From assembly GCF_008329605.1 (NCBI RefSeq), contig NZ_NPKO01000008.1, positions 310,001 to 374,000 on the forward strand: a DNA stretch of 64,000 bases, in the 5' to 3' direction. Source of the stretch: Mycolicibacterium sp. P9-64. GTDB lineage: Bacteria > Actinomycetota > Actinomycetes > Mycobacteriales > Mycobacteriaceae. Each line of letters starts with the position of its first letter. The first letter of the stretch is position 1. Made by a program: the position numbers and the translations under genes. Below the pieces are notes generated by a model. It was not told the origin of the DNA. It searched no databases and worked only from the letters and a program-made list of their open reading frames with translations. Positions 16,346 to 24,884 of the stretch are shown one piece after another.

Positions 16346-17545
16346 GTGGTCATAGACGTCCAACCCGTCCCACCCGCAACGAAGCGGGTTGCGACTCGCC
16401 TCGCAACGATGGCGCCATGGCTGCTCGCGGCCAGCATCGCGGCACGCTTCGGGTGGACGTACTTCGCGCCCAACGGTGCCAACTTCGTCGACCTGCACGT
16501 GTACGTCGGCGGCGCGGCCACCATCGGCACCGGTCGGTCGATCTACGACTACGTGTACGCCGATCAGACGCCGGACTTCCCGCTGCCGTTCACCTACCCA
16601 CCGTTCGCGGCCCTGGTGTTCGAGCCGCTGCACATGGTGCCGTTCGGACTCCTCGCGTTTGCGTGGCAGGTCGGGATCATCGCCGCGCTGTACGGCGTGG
16701 TGTGGCTCAGCCTGCGGCTGCTCGGCCGCGCCGATCACCGGCTGGCGATGCTGTGGACCGCGGTCGGCATTTGGACCGAACCGCTGCGCAGCACCTTCGA
16801 CTACGGCCAGATCAACGTCATCCTGGTGCTCGCCGTGCTCGTCGCGGTCTACAGCAGCAGGTGGTGGCTGTCCGGGCTGTTGGTGGGCCTCGCGGCCGGC
16901 GTCAAGCTGACGCCCGCGGTGTCCGGGCTGTACTTCGTCGGCGCCCGCCGGTGGGGTGCTGCCGTGTTCTCGGCCGTGGTGTTCTTCGCGACGGTCGGCG
17001 TGTCGATCTTGGTGCTCGGCGCGCAGGCGCGGTTCTACTTCACCGACCTTCTCGGTGACGCCAGCCGGATCGGGCCCATCGGCACGTCGTTCAACCAGTC
17101 CTGGCGCGGCGGCATCTCCCGCATCCTCGGCCACGACGCGGGGTACGGGCCCGTGGTGCTTGCCGCCTTGGCGGTTACGACGGTGGTGGCCGTTCTAGCG
17201 TGGCGGGCCGTCGGCGCCGACGATCGGCTCGGGGCCATCGTCGTCGTGCAGATGTTCGGGTTGTTGCTGTCGCCGATCTCGTGGACACATCACTGGGTGT
17301 GGCTGATCCCGTTGATGATCTGGCTGCTGCACGGGGCTCTGCGCGATCGCCTTGGCGCGCGCGTTCTCGGCTGGGGCTGGCTGGCCCTGACGCTGATCGG
17401 GGTGCCGTGGCTGCTGAGCTTCGCGCAGCCGACGATCTGGCAGATCTCGCGGCCCTGGTATCTGGCCTGGGCGGGCCTGGTCTACATCGTGGCGACGCTG
17501 GCGACGCTCGGCTGGATCGCCGCTAGCCGGCGACGATCGAGTTGA
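16346..17545 (+). CDS. pimE: Polyprenyl-phosphate-mannose-dependent alpha-(1,2)-mannosyltransferase PimE
   Basis: A 399-aa GT-C (GT87-type) glycosyltransferase with about 9-11 membrane helices. The first extracytoplasmic loop carries NFVDLHVYVGGA; its Asp (residue 49 here) should correspond to the catalytic Asp58 described for the M. tuberculosis enzyme. FTYPPFAALVFEPLH and a C-terminal SPISWTHHWVWLIPL also fit the family. PimE adds a mannose to Ac1PIM4, committing it to polar PIMs. The neighbours (two secreted Ala-rich proteins upstream, pterin dehydratase and mutT2 downstream) are exactly those of Rv1159. Its end overlaps the convergent phhB-like gene by 23 bp. Confidence 0.88.
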   Translation: MVIDVQPVPPATKRVATRLATMAPWLLAASIAARFGWTYFAPNGANFVDLHVYVGGAATIGTGRSIYDYVYADQTPDFPLPFTYPPFAALVFEPLHMVPFGLLAFAWQVGIIAALYGVVWLSLRLLGRADHRLAMLWTAVGIWTEPLRSTFDYGQINVILVLAVLVAVYSSRWWLSGLLVGLAAGVKLTPAVSGLYFVGARRWGAAVFSAVVFFATVGVSILVLGAQARFYFTDLLGDASRIGPIGTSFNQSWRGGISRILGHDAGYGPVVLAALAVTTVVAVLAWRAVGADDRLGAIVVVQMFGLLLSPISWTHHWVWLIPLMIWLLHGALRDRLGARVLGWGWLALTLIGVPWLLSFAQPTIWQISRPWYLAWAGLVYIVATLATLGWIAASRRRSS

Positions 17546-17807
17546 TGTCGCGCGCCATCGCCACGTCCTTGTCGGTGATGCCGCCCTCCGAGTGCGTGAC
17601 GAGTGCGAAAGTTACCGTCCGCCAACGAATGTCGATGTCAGGGTGGTGATCCTTCGCCTCGGCGTGCTCGGCCACGCGCCGTACCGCGTCGATGCCGGCG
17701 AGGAATGCGGGAAACTTGATCGACCTGCGCAATGCGCCGTCGGAGCGCTCCCAGCCGTCGAGATCGGGCAGTGCGGCATCGACTTGTTCGTCCGTTAACA
17801 CAGCCAT
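17523..17807 (-). CDS. phhB: Pterin-4a-carbinolamine dehydratase
   Basis: A 94-aa protein, the usual family length. AKDHHPDIDIRWRTVTFALV carries the catalytic KxHHPD histidines followed by the Trp-Thr-V strand, and THSEGGITDKDVAMA carries the final His/Asp. It would dehydrate 4a-hydroxytetrahydropterin or act as a transcription cofactor homologue. The start is ATG 17807; the GTG just before (17810) is an alternative. Equivalent to Rv1159A. Its start is 25 bp from the divergent mutT2. Confidence 0.9.
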   Translation of the reverse strand: MAVLTDEQVDAALPDLDGWERSDGALRRSIKFPAFLAGIDAVRRVAEHAEAKDHHPDIDIRWRTVTFALVTHSEGGITDKDVAMARDINSIVAG

Positions 17808-17832
17808 CACCCGACCGTATACCGTCGCTGCC

Positions 17833-18252
17833 GTGCCGAACCAGATCGTCGTTGCGGGAGCACTGATCACCAGGGCGCGCGACGCGACGGGGGAGACGTC
17901 CGGCGGCAGGCTGCTCGTCGCCCAGCGGGAGCGCCCACCCGAGCTGGCCGGGCTGTGGGAGCTGCCCGGCGGGAAGGTGGCGGCCGGGGAGAGCGACGCC
18001 GACGCCCTGGTGCGCGAACTCGATGAGGAGCTCGGGGTGGAGGTCATCGTCGGGGAGCGGCTTGGCCGCGACGTTGCGCTCAACGGCGCCATGACGTTGC
18101 GGGCCTACCTCGTCACGCGGACCGGTGGCAGTGTGCAGGCCCGTGACCACCGGGCGCTGCGCTGGGTGAGAGCCGACGAGCTGGACGGCCTGGCGTGGGT
18201 GCCCGCCGACCGCGGCTGGGTACCCGAGCTGCGGGCGGCTCTGCGCGCATAG
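17833..18252 (+). CDS. mutT2: NUDIX hydrolase MutT2
   Basis: 139 aa from the GTG at 17833. A complete Nudix box is present: G-KVAAG-E-SDADALV-RE-L-D-EE-LGV (Gx5Ex7REUxEExGU), preceded by LAGLWELPG. Family members sanitise oxidised or damaged nucleotides; mycobacterial MutT2 prefers (d)CTP analogues such as 5-methyl-dCTP and can hydrolyse 8-oxo-dGTP. The position matches Rv1160. The nitrate reductase operon that follows in M. tuberculosis is absent here. Confidence 0.88.
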   Translation: MPNQIVVAGALITRARDATGETSGGRLLVAQRERPPELAGLWELPGGKVAAGESDADALVRELDEELGVEVIVGERLGRDVALNGAMTLRAYLVTRTGGSVQARDHRALRWVRADELDGLAWVPADRGWVPELRAALRA

Positions 18253-18260
18253 CGGCGAAC

Positions 18261-18308
18261 GTGCGCGCGTGGCGGTTTCCGGGTCCGAATTCCGCCGCGA
18301 GCGCGCAC
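18261..18308. repeat. Imperfect inverted repeat, extragenic palindrome family
   Basis: The left arm GTGCGCGCGTGGCGG and right arm CCGCCGCGAGCGCGCAC pair with small bulges around a loop of about 16 nt. It sits 9 bp after the mutT2 stop, in the 230-bp convergent gap to the next gene, so it may end transcription of mutT2. The rest of that gap (18309-18483) shows nothing else I can name. Confidence 0.55.
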
Positions 18309-18483
18309 TCGGCGAGACGCTTCGGTCGACCCCTGATCGACTCGAACCGGCAACGCCAAATTCGCTGTGAGCTGGGCACTTCGGGTGTCGGACCGAGCCG
18401 GATGCCACTGGGGCTCCTGTGGCGCCCGGGGCCTCGGCCCGCACCGGGAACGAGAGGCGTACTTCGGTGTCGACGCCTCGACG

Positions 18484-18765
18484 TCAGTACCTGAGGCGGT
18501 CGCCGACCACGCGTACCGGGCTGCTGCGGTGGCGAGCGGTGTACATCGGGTGCAACAGGGCGGGATGGCGGCAATGCGCGCACGATCCCTGTGCGTGATT
18601 GGCCGACGAGAACGTCAGGTGGTGACATGCCGCACACCGCACCACGTAGAACGCGCCCATCCAGTTCAGCAGACCGACGTAGATCGCGGCCGTTGCCAAG
18701 GTCGCCAGCACTGCGACCAGCGCGATGGTTCCCACTTCGTAAAACGTCACGATGGACACCTCCAA
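18484..18765 (-). CDS. Small membrane-anchored zinc-ribbon protein
   Basis: A 93-aa hypothetical protein. One membrane helix (GTIALVAVLATLATAAIYVG, residues ~12-31) is followed by VRCAACHHLTFSS ... GSCAHCRHPALLHP, a CxxC/CxxC pair that should bind one zinc. I do not recognise a named family. The GTG at residue 3 is an alternative start. Codon usage is host-like. It lies in the place of narGHJI relative to M. tuberculosis, in a small cluster with the next Cys-rich ORF and upstream of typA. Confidence 0.65.
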   Translation of the reverse strand: MEVSIVTFYEVGTIALVAVLATLATAAIYVGLLNWMGAFYVVRCAACHHLTFSSANHAQGSCAHCRHPALLHPMYTARHRSSPVRVVGDRLRY

Positions 18766-18810
18766 CCTGGGGTTGACAGATTCACCGTACGCCGATGTTC
18801 TGCGAGGTCG

Positions 18811-18978
18811 TCAGGACTTTCTCGTGCGTTTGAGTATCTTCTCGAGCTCCTTGCCGCGCACCCCTGCCAGCTCCGCCTTGCGGACCGCGTGCAACACCAC
18901 TGGGCAGCGTTTGCACCGCGGCTTGCTGCGGCAACACTTCTTCTTCGGCTTGACCCCGGCGAACTTGCTGGAATTCAC
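18811..18978 (-). CDS. Small basic Cys-rich protein
   Basis: 55 aa from the GTG at 18978. It contains KPKKKCCRSKPRCKRCPVVL, an array of four Cys (CC-x5-C-x2-C) in a strongly basic context, then a helix with a Lys/Arg-rich end (ELEKILKRTRKS). I infer a metal- or nucleic-acid-binding protein; the family is unknown to me. It is divergent from typA, with start codons 64 bp apart. An upstream frame to 19038 is open but crosses the likely typA promoter. Confidence 0.6.
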   Translation of the reverse strand: MNSSKFAGVKPKKKCCRSKPRCKRCPVVLHAVRKAELAGVRGKELEKILKRTRKS

Positions 18979-19042
18979 TGAGGCTCTTGCCGTCCTTCCG
19001 TCGTTTTCGCGATTGGATACCTGCGCTGCGACAATCACCTAC

Positions 19043-20944
19043 GTGGATTCTCGCCCAAACTTTCGCAACGTAGCCATCGTCGCGCACGTCGACCACGGTA
19101 AGACAACCCTGGTCGATGCAATGCTGCGTCAGTCCGGCGCCCTGCACCATCGCGGTGACGACTCGGTGGAACGCCTGATGGACTCCGGTGACCTCGAGAA
19201 GGAAAAGGGCATCACCATCCTTGCGAAGAACACCGCGGTGCACCGGGTCAACCCCGACGGCTCCATGACGATCATCAACGTGATCGACACCCCTGGCCAC
19301 GCCGACTTCGGCGGCGAGGTCGAACGTGGTCTGTCGATGGTCGACGGCGTGCTGCTCCTGGTCGACGCCTCCGAGGGCCCGTTGCCGCAGACCCGCTTCG
19401 TGCTGCGCAAGGCGCTGACCGCGCACCTGCCGGTCATCCTGTGCGTCAACAAGACCGACCGGCCCGACGCCCGGATCGCCGAGGTCGTCTCCGAGAGCCA
19501 CGATCTGCTCCTCGACGTCGCCTCCGATCTCGACGACGAAGCCCAGAAGGCCGCCGAAGAGGCGCTCGGCCTGCCGGTCCTGTACGCCTCCGGGCGCGCC
19601 GGAATCGCCAGCACCGTCGAGCCCGCCAACGGCGAGAACCCCGACGGGGAGAACCTGGACGTGCTCTTCGACGTGCTGCTCGAGCACATTCCGCCGCCGC
19701 AGGGTGATCCGGAAGCGCCGTTGCAGGCACTGGTGACCAACCTGGACGCCTCGGCCTTCCTCGGTCGTCTTGCACTGGTCCGCATCTACAAGGGCCGGAT
19801 CAAGAAGGGCCAGCAGGTCGCCTGGATGCGCGAAGTGGACGGCCATCCGGTCATCACGCAAGCCAAGATCACCGAGCTGCTGACCACCGAGGGCGTCGAA
19901 CGCAGCAGCACCGACGAAGCCGTCGCCGGCGACATCGTGGCCGTGGCCGGCATGCCGGAGATCATGATCGGCGACACGCTGGCCGACCTCGATCACGCGC
20001 ACGCACTGCCGCGGATCCACGTCGACGAGCCCGCGATCTCGGTGACCATCGGCACCAACACCTCGCCGCTGGCAGGAAAGGTCTCCGGCCACAAGCTGAC
20101 CGCGCGAATGGTGAAGGGGCGCCTCGACACCGAACTGATCGGCAACGTGTCCATCAAGGTCGTCGACATCGATCGGCCGGACGCGTGGGAGGTGCAGGGT
20201 CGTGGTGAGTTGGCGCTGGCCATCCTCGTCGAGCAGATGCGCCGTGAAGGCTTCGAGCTGACCGTCGGCAAGCCGCAGGTGGTCACCAGGACCGTCGACG
20301 GCAAGCTGCACGAGCCGTTCGAGGCGATGACCATCGACTGTCCCGAGGAGTTCGTCGGCGCCGTCACGCAGCTGATGGCCGGCCGCAAGGGCCGCATGGA
20401 GGAGATGGCCAACCACGCCGCCGGGTGGGTGCGGATGGACTTCATCGTGCCCAGCCGTGGCCTGATCGGGTTCCGCACCGACTTCCTGACGCTGACCCGC
20501 GGCACCGGCATCGCCAACGCCGTGTTCGACGGCTACCGGCCGTGGGCAGGCGAGATCCGGGCCCGCCACACCGGGTCGCTGGTATCCGACCGGACCGGCA
20601 AGATCACCCCGTTCGCCATGACCCAGTTGTCCGACCGCGGCCAGTTCTTCGTCGAGCCCGGTGAGGACACTTACGAGGGCCAGGTCGTCGGCATCAACCC
20701 GCGCGCCGAGGACCTCGACGTCAACGTCACCCGTGAGAAGAAGCTCACCAACATGCGGTCCTCGACCGCAGACGTCTTCGAGACGCTCGCGCGTCCGCTG
20801 GAGCTCGGCCTCGAGCAGGCAATGGAGTTCTGCGCCGAGGACGAGTGCGTCGAGGTCACACCGGAGATCGTGCGGGTCCGCAAGCTCGAATTGGTCGCCA
20901 GCCTGCGGGCTCGTGCGAAGAGTCGCGCCAAGGCCCGCAACTGA
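19043..20944 (+). CDS. typA: Ribosome-associated translational GTPase TypA/BipA
   Basis: 633 aa from the GTG at 19043 (VDSRPNFRNVAIVAHVDHGK). G1 AHVDHGKTT, G3 DTPGHADF and G4 NKTD are intact, and EKEKGITILAKNT is the switch I region. EF-G-like domains III and V and the BipA-specific C-terminal domain follow (ANHAAGWVRMDFIVPSRGLI and EFCAEDECVEVTPEIVRVRK). Length fits the family (~610-630). It acts in stress-related 50S maturation and translation. Equivalent to Rv1165. Confidence 0.95.
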   Translation: MDSRPNFRNVAIVAHVDHGKTTLVDAMLRQSGALHHRGDDSVERLMDSGDLEKEKGITILAKNTAVHRVNPDGSMTIINVIDTPGHADFGGEVERGLSMVDGVLLLVDASEGPLPQTRFVLRKALTAHLPVILCVNKTDRPDARIAEVVSESHDLLLDVASDLDDEAQKAAEEALGLPVLYASGRAGIASTVEPANGENPDGENLDVLFDVLLEHIPPPQGDPEAPLQALVTNLDASAFLGRLALVRIYKGRIKKGQQVAWMREVDGHPVITQAKITELLTTEGVERSSTDEAVAGDIVAVAGMPEIMIGDTLADLDHAHALPRIHVDEPAISVTIGTNTSPLAGKVSGHKLTARMVKGRLDTELIGNVSIKVVDIDRPDAWEVQGRGELALAILVEQMRREGFELTVGKPQVVTRTVDGKLHEPFEAMTIDCPEEFVGAVTQLMAGRKGRMEEMANHAAGWVRMDFIVPSRGLIGFRTDFLTLTRGTGIANAVFDGYRPWAGEIRARHTGSLVSDRTGKITPFAMTQLSDRGQFFVEPGEDTYEGQVVGINPRAEDLDVNVTREKKLTNMRSSTADVFETLARPLELGLEQAMEFCAEDECVEVTPEIVRVRKLELVASLRARAKSRAKARN

Positions 20945-20996
20945 GGTGTGAAGCCACTGGCCGGGTGCCCAAGCCCGGGCCGATAACCTGAACAGC

Positions 20997-22889
20997 GTGC
21001 CGACGACTTTGCGACGCCTGTCCAGCGTCGCAGGGGCGTTGACTTCGACACTGCTGCTGGTCACGGCCTGCACCGTCAGCCCGCCGCCAGCACCGCAGAG
21101 CACCGAGACGGTGACGTCGCCGCCGACTGCCCCCTTGAAGGCGACGCAGATCATCGTGGCGATCGATTCGATCGGCCCCGGCTTCAACTCGCATCTGCTG
21201 TCCGATCAGTCGCCGGTGAACGCCGCGATCTCGTCGCTCGTGCTGCCGAGCTCGTTCCGGCCGATCGCCGATCCGGCGTCGCCGACGGGCTCGCGATGGG
21301 CGCTCGACCCCACCTTGCTGGTGTCGGCCGACGTGACCAACCAGAACCCGTTCACCGTCACCTACCAGATCCGGCCAGAGGCGCAGTGGACGGACAACGC
21401 GCCGATCGCCGCCGACGACTACTGGTACCTGTGGCGGCAGATGGTCAGCCAGCCCGGCGTCGTCGACCCCGCGGGGTACGACCTGATCACCGGGGTGCAG
21501 TCGGTCGAGGGCGGCAAGACGGCCGTGGTGACCTTCTCGCAGCCGTATCCGGCATGGCGGGAACTGTTCAACGACATCCTGCCCGCGCACATCGTCAAGG
21601 ACGTGCCAGGCGGGTTCGCCGCGGGATTGGTGAAGGCGCTGCCGGTCACAGGAGGGCAGTTCCGGGTGGAGAGCATCGACCCGCAGCGCGACGAGATCCT
21701 GCTGGCGCGCAACGACCGCTACTGGGGCGTGCCGGCCAAACCGGACCTCATCCTGTTCCGGCGCGGGGGAGCGCCCGCCGCACTCGCCGATTCGATCCGC
21801 AACGGCGACACTCAGGTCGCGCAGGTGCATGGCGGTCAGGCCGCCTTCGCCCAGTTGAGTGCCATCCCCGACGTGCGCACGGCGCGCATCGTGACGCCGA
21901 GGGTGATGCAGCTGACGCTGCGCGCGCAGCAGCCGGCCCTCGCGGATACCCAAGTGCGCCAAGCGATTCTGGGGCTGCTCGACGTCGACCTGTTGGCGTC
22001 GGTCGGAGCGGGCAGCGACAACACGGTCACCCTCGCGCAGGCTCAGGTGCGTTCGCCGTCGGACCCCGGATACGTGCCGACGGCGCCGCCCGCCCTCACC
22101 AAGGAACAGGCACTGGCACTGCTCGCCGGGACCGGCTACCAGGTGCAGCCCGTCGAGACGCCGCCGCCGACGACACCGGGCACACCAGTTCCCGACACCA
22201 ACCGCGGCAGGATCACCAAGGACGGCCAACCGCTGACGTTGGTGCTCGGCGTCGCCTCCAACGACCCGACGTCCGTCGCGGTGGCCAACACCGCGGCCGA
22301 CCAACTTCGCAGCGTCGGCATCACCGCCTCGGTCCTCGCGCTCGACCCGCCTGCGCTCTACGGCGACGCGCTGGACAACAACAGGGTCGACGCGATCGTG
22401 GGCTGGCATCAGGCGGGCGGAGATCTCGCCACCGCGCTGGCCTCGCGCTACGGCTGCCCTGCGCTGGAGGCCACTGCCGTTCCGACGGCGACCGGCACGA
22501 CGTCGTCCACCACACCGTCGCCCACGACGTCGTCCACCACACCGTCGCCGCGGTCGACGTCGCCCGTGCCGCCTCCGCCACCCACGACCGTCACCAGCCC
22601 GAGTCCGGCGCCGGAGTCCGGCCAATTGGTTCAGGCGCCAAGTAACTTGACCGGTATCTGTGACCGCAGCATTCAGCAGAAGATCGACGCCGCACTCGAC
22701 GGCAGCGAGGACATCGGTGAGGTGCTCACCGCCGTCGAACCGCGGCTGTGGAACATGTGGACGGTGCTGCCGATCCTGCAGGACACCACGATCGTCGGGT
22801 CCGGGCCGAGCGTGCGAAACGTCAGCCTGACCGGTGCGGTGCCGGTCGGCATCGTCGGCGACGCAGGCAACTGGGTCAAGACGCCCTAG
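20997..22889 (+). CDS. lpqW: Lipoprotein LpqW, regulator of LAM/PIM branch point
   Basis: A 630-aa lipoprotein: the signal peptide ends LLLVTAC (Cys25). The fold is that of ABC-transporter substrate-binding proteins of the peptide/nickel class (EAQWTDNAPIAADDYWYLWR and RNDRYWGVPAKPDLILFRR), but without a linked permease. LpqW in mycobacteria channels intermediates towards lipomannan/LAM through the polyprenol-phosphomannose enzymes. A Thr/Ser/Pro low-complexity insert (TSSTTPSPTTSSTTPSP) lies at about 503-545. Start GTG at 20997, 52 bp after typA, probably one transcript. Matches Rv1166. Confidence 0.88.
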   Translation: MPTTLRRLSSVAGALTSTLLLVTACTVSPPPAPQSTETVTSPPTAPLKATQIIVAIDSIGPGFNSHLLSDQSPVNAAISSLVLPSSFRPIADPASPTGSRWALDPTLLVSADVTNQNPFTVTYQIRPEAQWTDNAPIAADDYWYLWRQMVSQPGVVDPAGYDLITGVQSVEGGKTAVVTFSQPYPAWRELFNDILPAHIVKDVPGGFAAGLVKALPVTGGQFRVESIDPQRDEILLARNDRYWGVPAKPDLILFRRGGAPAALADSIRNGDTQVAQVHGGQAAFAQLSAIPDVRTARIVTPRVMQLTLRAQQPALADTQVRQAILGLLDVDLLASVGAGSDNTVTLAQAQVRSPSDPGYVPTAPPALTKEQALALLAGTGYQVQPVETPPPTTPGTPVPDTNRGRITKDGQPLTLVLGVASNDPTSVAVANTAADQLRSVGITASVLALDPPALYGDALDNNRVDAIVGWHQAGGDLATALASRYGCPALEATAVPTATGTTSSTTPSPTTSSTTPSPRSTSPVPPPPPTTVTSPSPAPESGQLVQAPSNLTGICDRSIQQKIDAALDGSEDIGEVLTAVEPRLWNMWTVLPILQDTTIVGSGPSVRNVSLTGAVPVGIVGDAGNWVKTP

Positions 22890-22999
22890 ATACCCGACGT
22901 CGTCGGTGCCCAACGTGCACTGACCACTTGACTTCGAGGCCGGTTTCTTCGCCCTGGCTTCACGTTGGGTGAGGACCGCCGAGGCCTCGGACAGAAGGA

Positions 23000-23026
23000 G
23001 GCCCCCTCCGCGATGCGGAGGGGGCC
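23000..23026. terminator. Strong bidirectional hairpin between lpqW and the convergent secreted-protein gene
   Basis: A perfect 12-bp stem, GGCCCCCTCCGC (23000-23011) with GCGGAGGGGGCC (23015-23026), and loop GAT. It is followed on the plus strand by ACCGTTCTTC. It lies 110 bp past the lpqW stop and 19 bp past the stop of the minus-strand gene, the classical place of a shared terminator. Confidence 0.85.
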
Positions 23027-23045
23027 ACCGTTCTTCGGGGACTAC

Positions 23046-24470
23046 TTACTTCGCGTGAGCGTGCTTGGCGGACTCGCCAGCGCCTTCGCTTCCTGACTTC
23101 TTGCTCGCGCCGCCCGCGGACTCGCCGCCACTCTTCGACGCACCGTCGCCACTCTTGGAGGTGGTGTCGCCGCCGGTCTTGGTGCCGGTGTCGCCCTTGG
23201 AGGTGGTGTCGCCGCCGGTCTTGGTGCCGGTGTCGCCCTTGGAGGTGGTGTCGCCGCCGGTCTTGGTGCCGGTGTCGCCCTTGGACGTAGTGTCACCCTT
23301 GGTCGAGGAGCCCGAGGTGCTGCTGCCCGACGTGGTGCTGCCCGTGGTGTCGGAGCCCGACTTCGGGTCGGTCTTGGGATCGGTCTTCGGATCCGTCTTG
23401 GTTTCCGAAGGCGAATTGGTGGCTCCGTCGGTCGTCGACCCATCCGTTGCGGTGCCGTCAGTGGCGGTACCGGTTGCCGGCGTAGTGGTCCCGTCGGTCT
23501 CCGATGCCGCAGGAGCGGTGGCCGGAGTCGACGCAGCCGGTGCCGAGGCCTCGGGCTTCGTCGCCGTGTCGGTGGCACTCGTGGTCGCGGCCGTCTCGGG
23601 CGTCTTCGTCAACGACAACGTCACCGTCTTGGCGGCAACGTCCGGGATGGACGCCGCCGTCGCGACCGCAGCCGTGGGGGCCAGGGCTCCCGCGATGATG
23701 TTGCGGATGTTGAGAAGCTGCCCGATTACCCCGAGGTTGGGATCGACGATGCTGTTCGTCACGGCCGAGATGACTCCCGCGACGCCGTTCATGACCGCGT
23801 TCACCACGTTCTCGAGGTTGCCGGAGCTGACCGCGGCCATCAGGCCCTGGATCCCGTCGCCGACGCCGTTGGCCAGGTTGCTCAGCACCTGGATCGGAAT
23901 GATCGCCGTGTTCAGCAGGACGGTGGGCAAGACGCCAATCACGTTGACGACGTTCTTCACCGGGGCTTGCAGGATCGCGGTGGCCTGGTTGATCAGATCA
24001 AGGTTGGCGAAGTTCGGCCCCGCAAGTGCCACCAAGATCGTCCCCACGAACGAGTTGAGTCCGGCGGTGATCTGACCGCTCGCGATCTGGTCGATTCCGG
24101 TCTGGATTTGCTTCGGAACGTCGGTCAACAGTGAGGTGACCACATTCGAGATGAAGCTCGTCGATACACCGGCCAGCTGCGTCGCATTGTTTATCTGGTT
24201 GGTGATGATCTGCGACAGGATCGGTGCCGGGCTGGCGAGCACCTGGTTGCCGAGGGTGCCGGCGTCGGTCAGCGCCTTCTGCAGGATGGCGCCGAACACC
24301 TCCAACGGATTCTCCAGGGCGACAAGCTGAACCGCAGCGTTTGACGTTAAGGCGGGCAGGGTAGGTAGATGGACGTCCGGCGGCCTGACGGCGACCGTGG
24401 ATGCCACGACGACGCTGGCTCCCAGTAGGGCAATACCAGCGTTGGCGCGTGCGCGTGTTGCAACTTGCAT
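23046..24470 (-). CDS. Large exported protein with helical N-terminal domain and repetitive Ser/Thr/Gly/Lys tail
   Basis: 474 aa from ATG 24470. A signal-like segment (ANAGIALLGASVVVASTVAV) is followed by about 250 residues of Ala/Ile/Asn-rich amphipathic helix (PAPILSQIITNQINNATQLA and ANGVGDGIQGLMAAVSSGNL). The last ~180 residues are low complexity: TDPKTDPKTDPK, then three copies of a 14-residue unit (SKGDTGTKTGGDTT), ending SAKHAHAK. I know no function; it is an inferred surface or cell-wall protein. The second large exported protein at 27567-28766 has the same design. The gene is preceded by a ~240-bp AT-rich region. Confidence 0.7.
   Translation of the reverse strand: MQVATRARANAGIALLGASVVVASTVAVRPPDVHLPTLPALTSNAAVQLVALENPLEVFGAILQKALTDAGTLGNQVLASPAPILSQIITNQINNATQLAGVSTSFISNVVTSLLTDVPKQIQTGIDQIASGQITAGLNSFVGTILVALAGPNFANLDLINQATAILQAPVKNVVNVIGVLPTVLLNTAIIPIQVLSNLANGVGDGIQGLMAAVSSGNLENVVNAVMNGVAGVISAVTNSIVDPNLGVIGQLLNIRNIIAGALAPTAAVATAASIPDVAAKTVTLSLTKTPETAATTSATDTATKPEASAPAASTPATAPAASETDGTTTPATGTATDGTATDGSTTDGATNSPSETKTDPKTDPKTDPKSGSDTTGSTTSGSSTSGSSTKGDTTSKGDTGTKTGGDTTSKGDTGTKTGGDTTSKGDTGTKTGGDTTSKSGDGASKSGGESAGGASKKSGSEGAGESAKHAHAK
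23161..23286 (-). repeat. Three tandem 42-bp in-frame repeats
   Basis: Units at 23161-23202, 23203-23244 and 23245-23286, identical at DNA level except at the end of the last. Each encodes the 14-residue unit described for the surrounding gene. Identity at the nucleotide level implies recent expansion, so copy number should vary between strains. Confidence 0.9.
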
Positions 24471-24884
24471 TTCAATCCTTAACACGAATGTGACCTGGAC
24501 CGCGGGAAATTTACTCGCAAGTAAGGAAAGAAGGAAGTCATTTTGGGAGGATTGTTGCTGTCAATTTTGGATGCATTCATTTCAACGGGTTCACAGAAAT
24601 TAGCTGCAAAGATAGCTGGTCCCCGAATGGCGTTCAATTCTCCTCGCTAAATGGCAAATCGGAGAAACCGAATGCCACGGAATGGAAATTTCAAAAATGG
24701 CAGGGACGGTCAAGTTACTATTCAGTAGCTAGAAGGCGGGACGCAGCAGCGCCTTGTCTGGCGTCGACGTTGCCAAAGTTGCTCCCGGTGCGTGTGCGGC
24801 GGGTGCGGAATCCGTCGTCAGGCGGAGTCGTCCTCGGGACCGGCAAGCCGAAGCGCGTGTCCCCGGCCAATCTGGTTTCTTTGC
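24471..24884. other. Intergenic, AT-rich stretch upstream of the exported-protein gene
   Basis: A 414-bp gap between two minus-strand genes. From about 24490 to 24730 the composition is far more A/T-rich than the surroundings (for example AAATTTACTCGCAAGTAAGG and GGAATGGAAATTTCAAAAAT). I find no ORF with support, RNA gene or repeat. It should hold the promoter of the gene ending at 24470 and, by composition, is a candidate Lsr2-binding region; both are inference. Confidence 0.5.

Noticed and set aside
18330..18420. A T-loop-like GGTTCGAGTC on the minus strand after mutT2, suggesting a tRNA
   Set aside because: The flanking bases do not pair into a T-stem, and no acceptor, D or anticodon arms can be drawn from the adjacent sequence.
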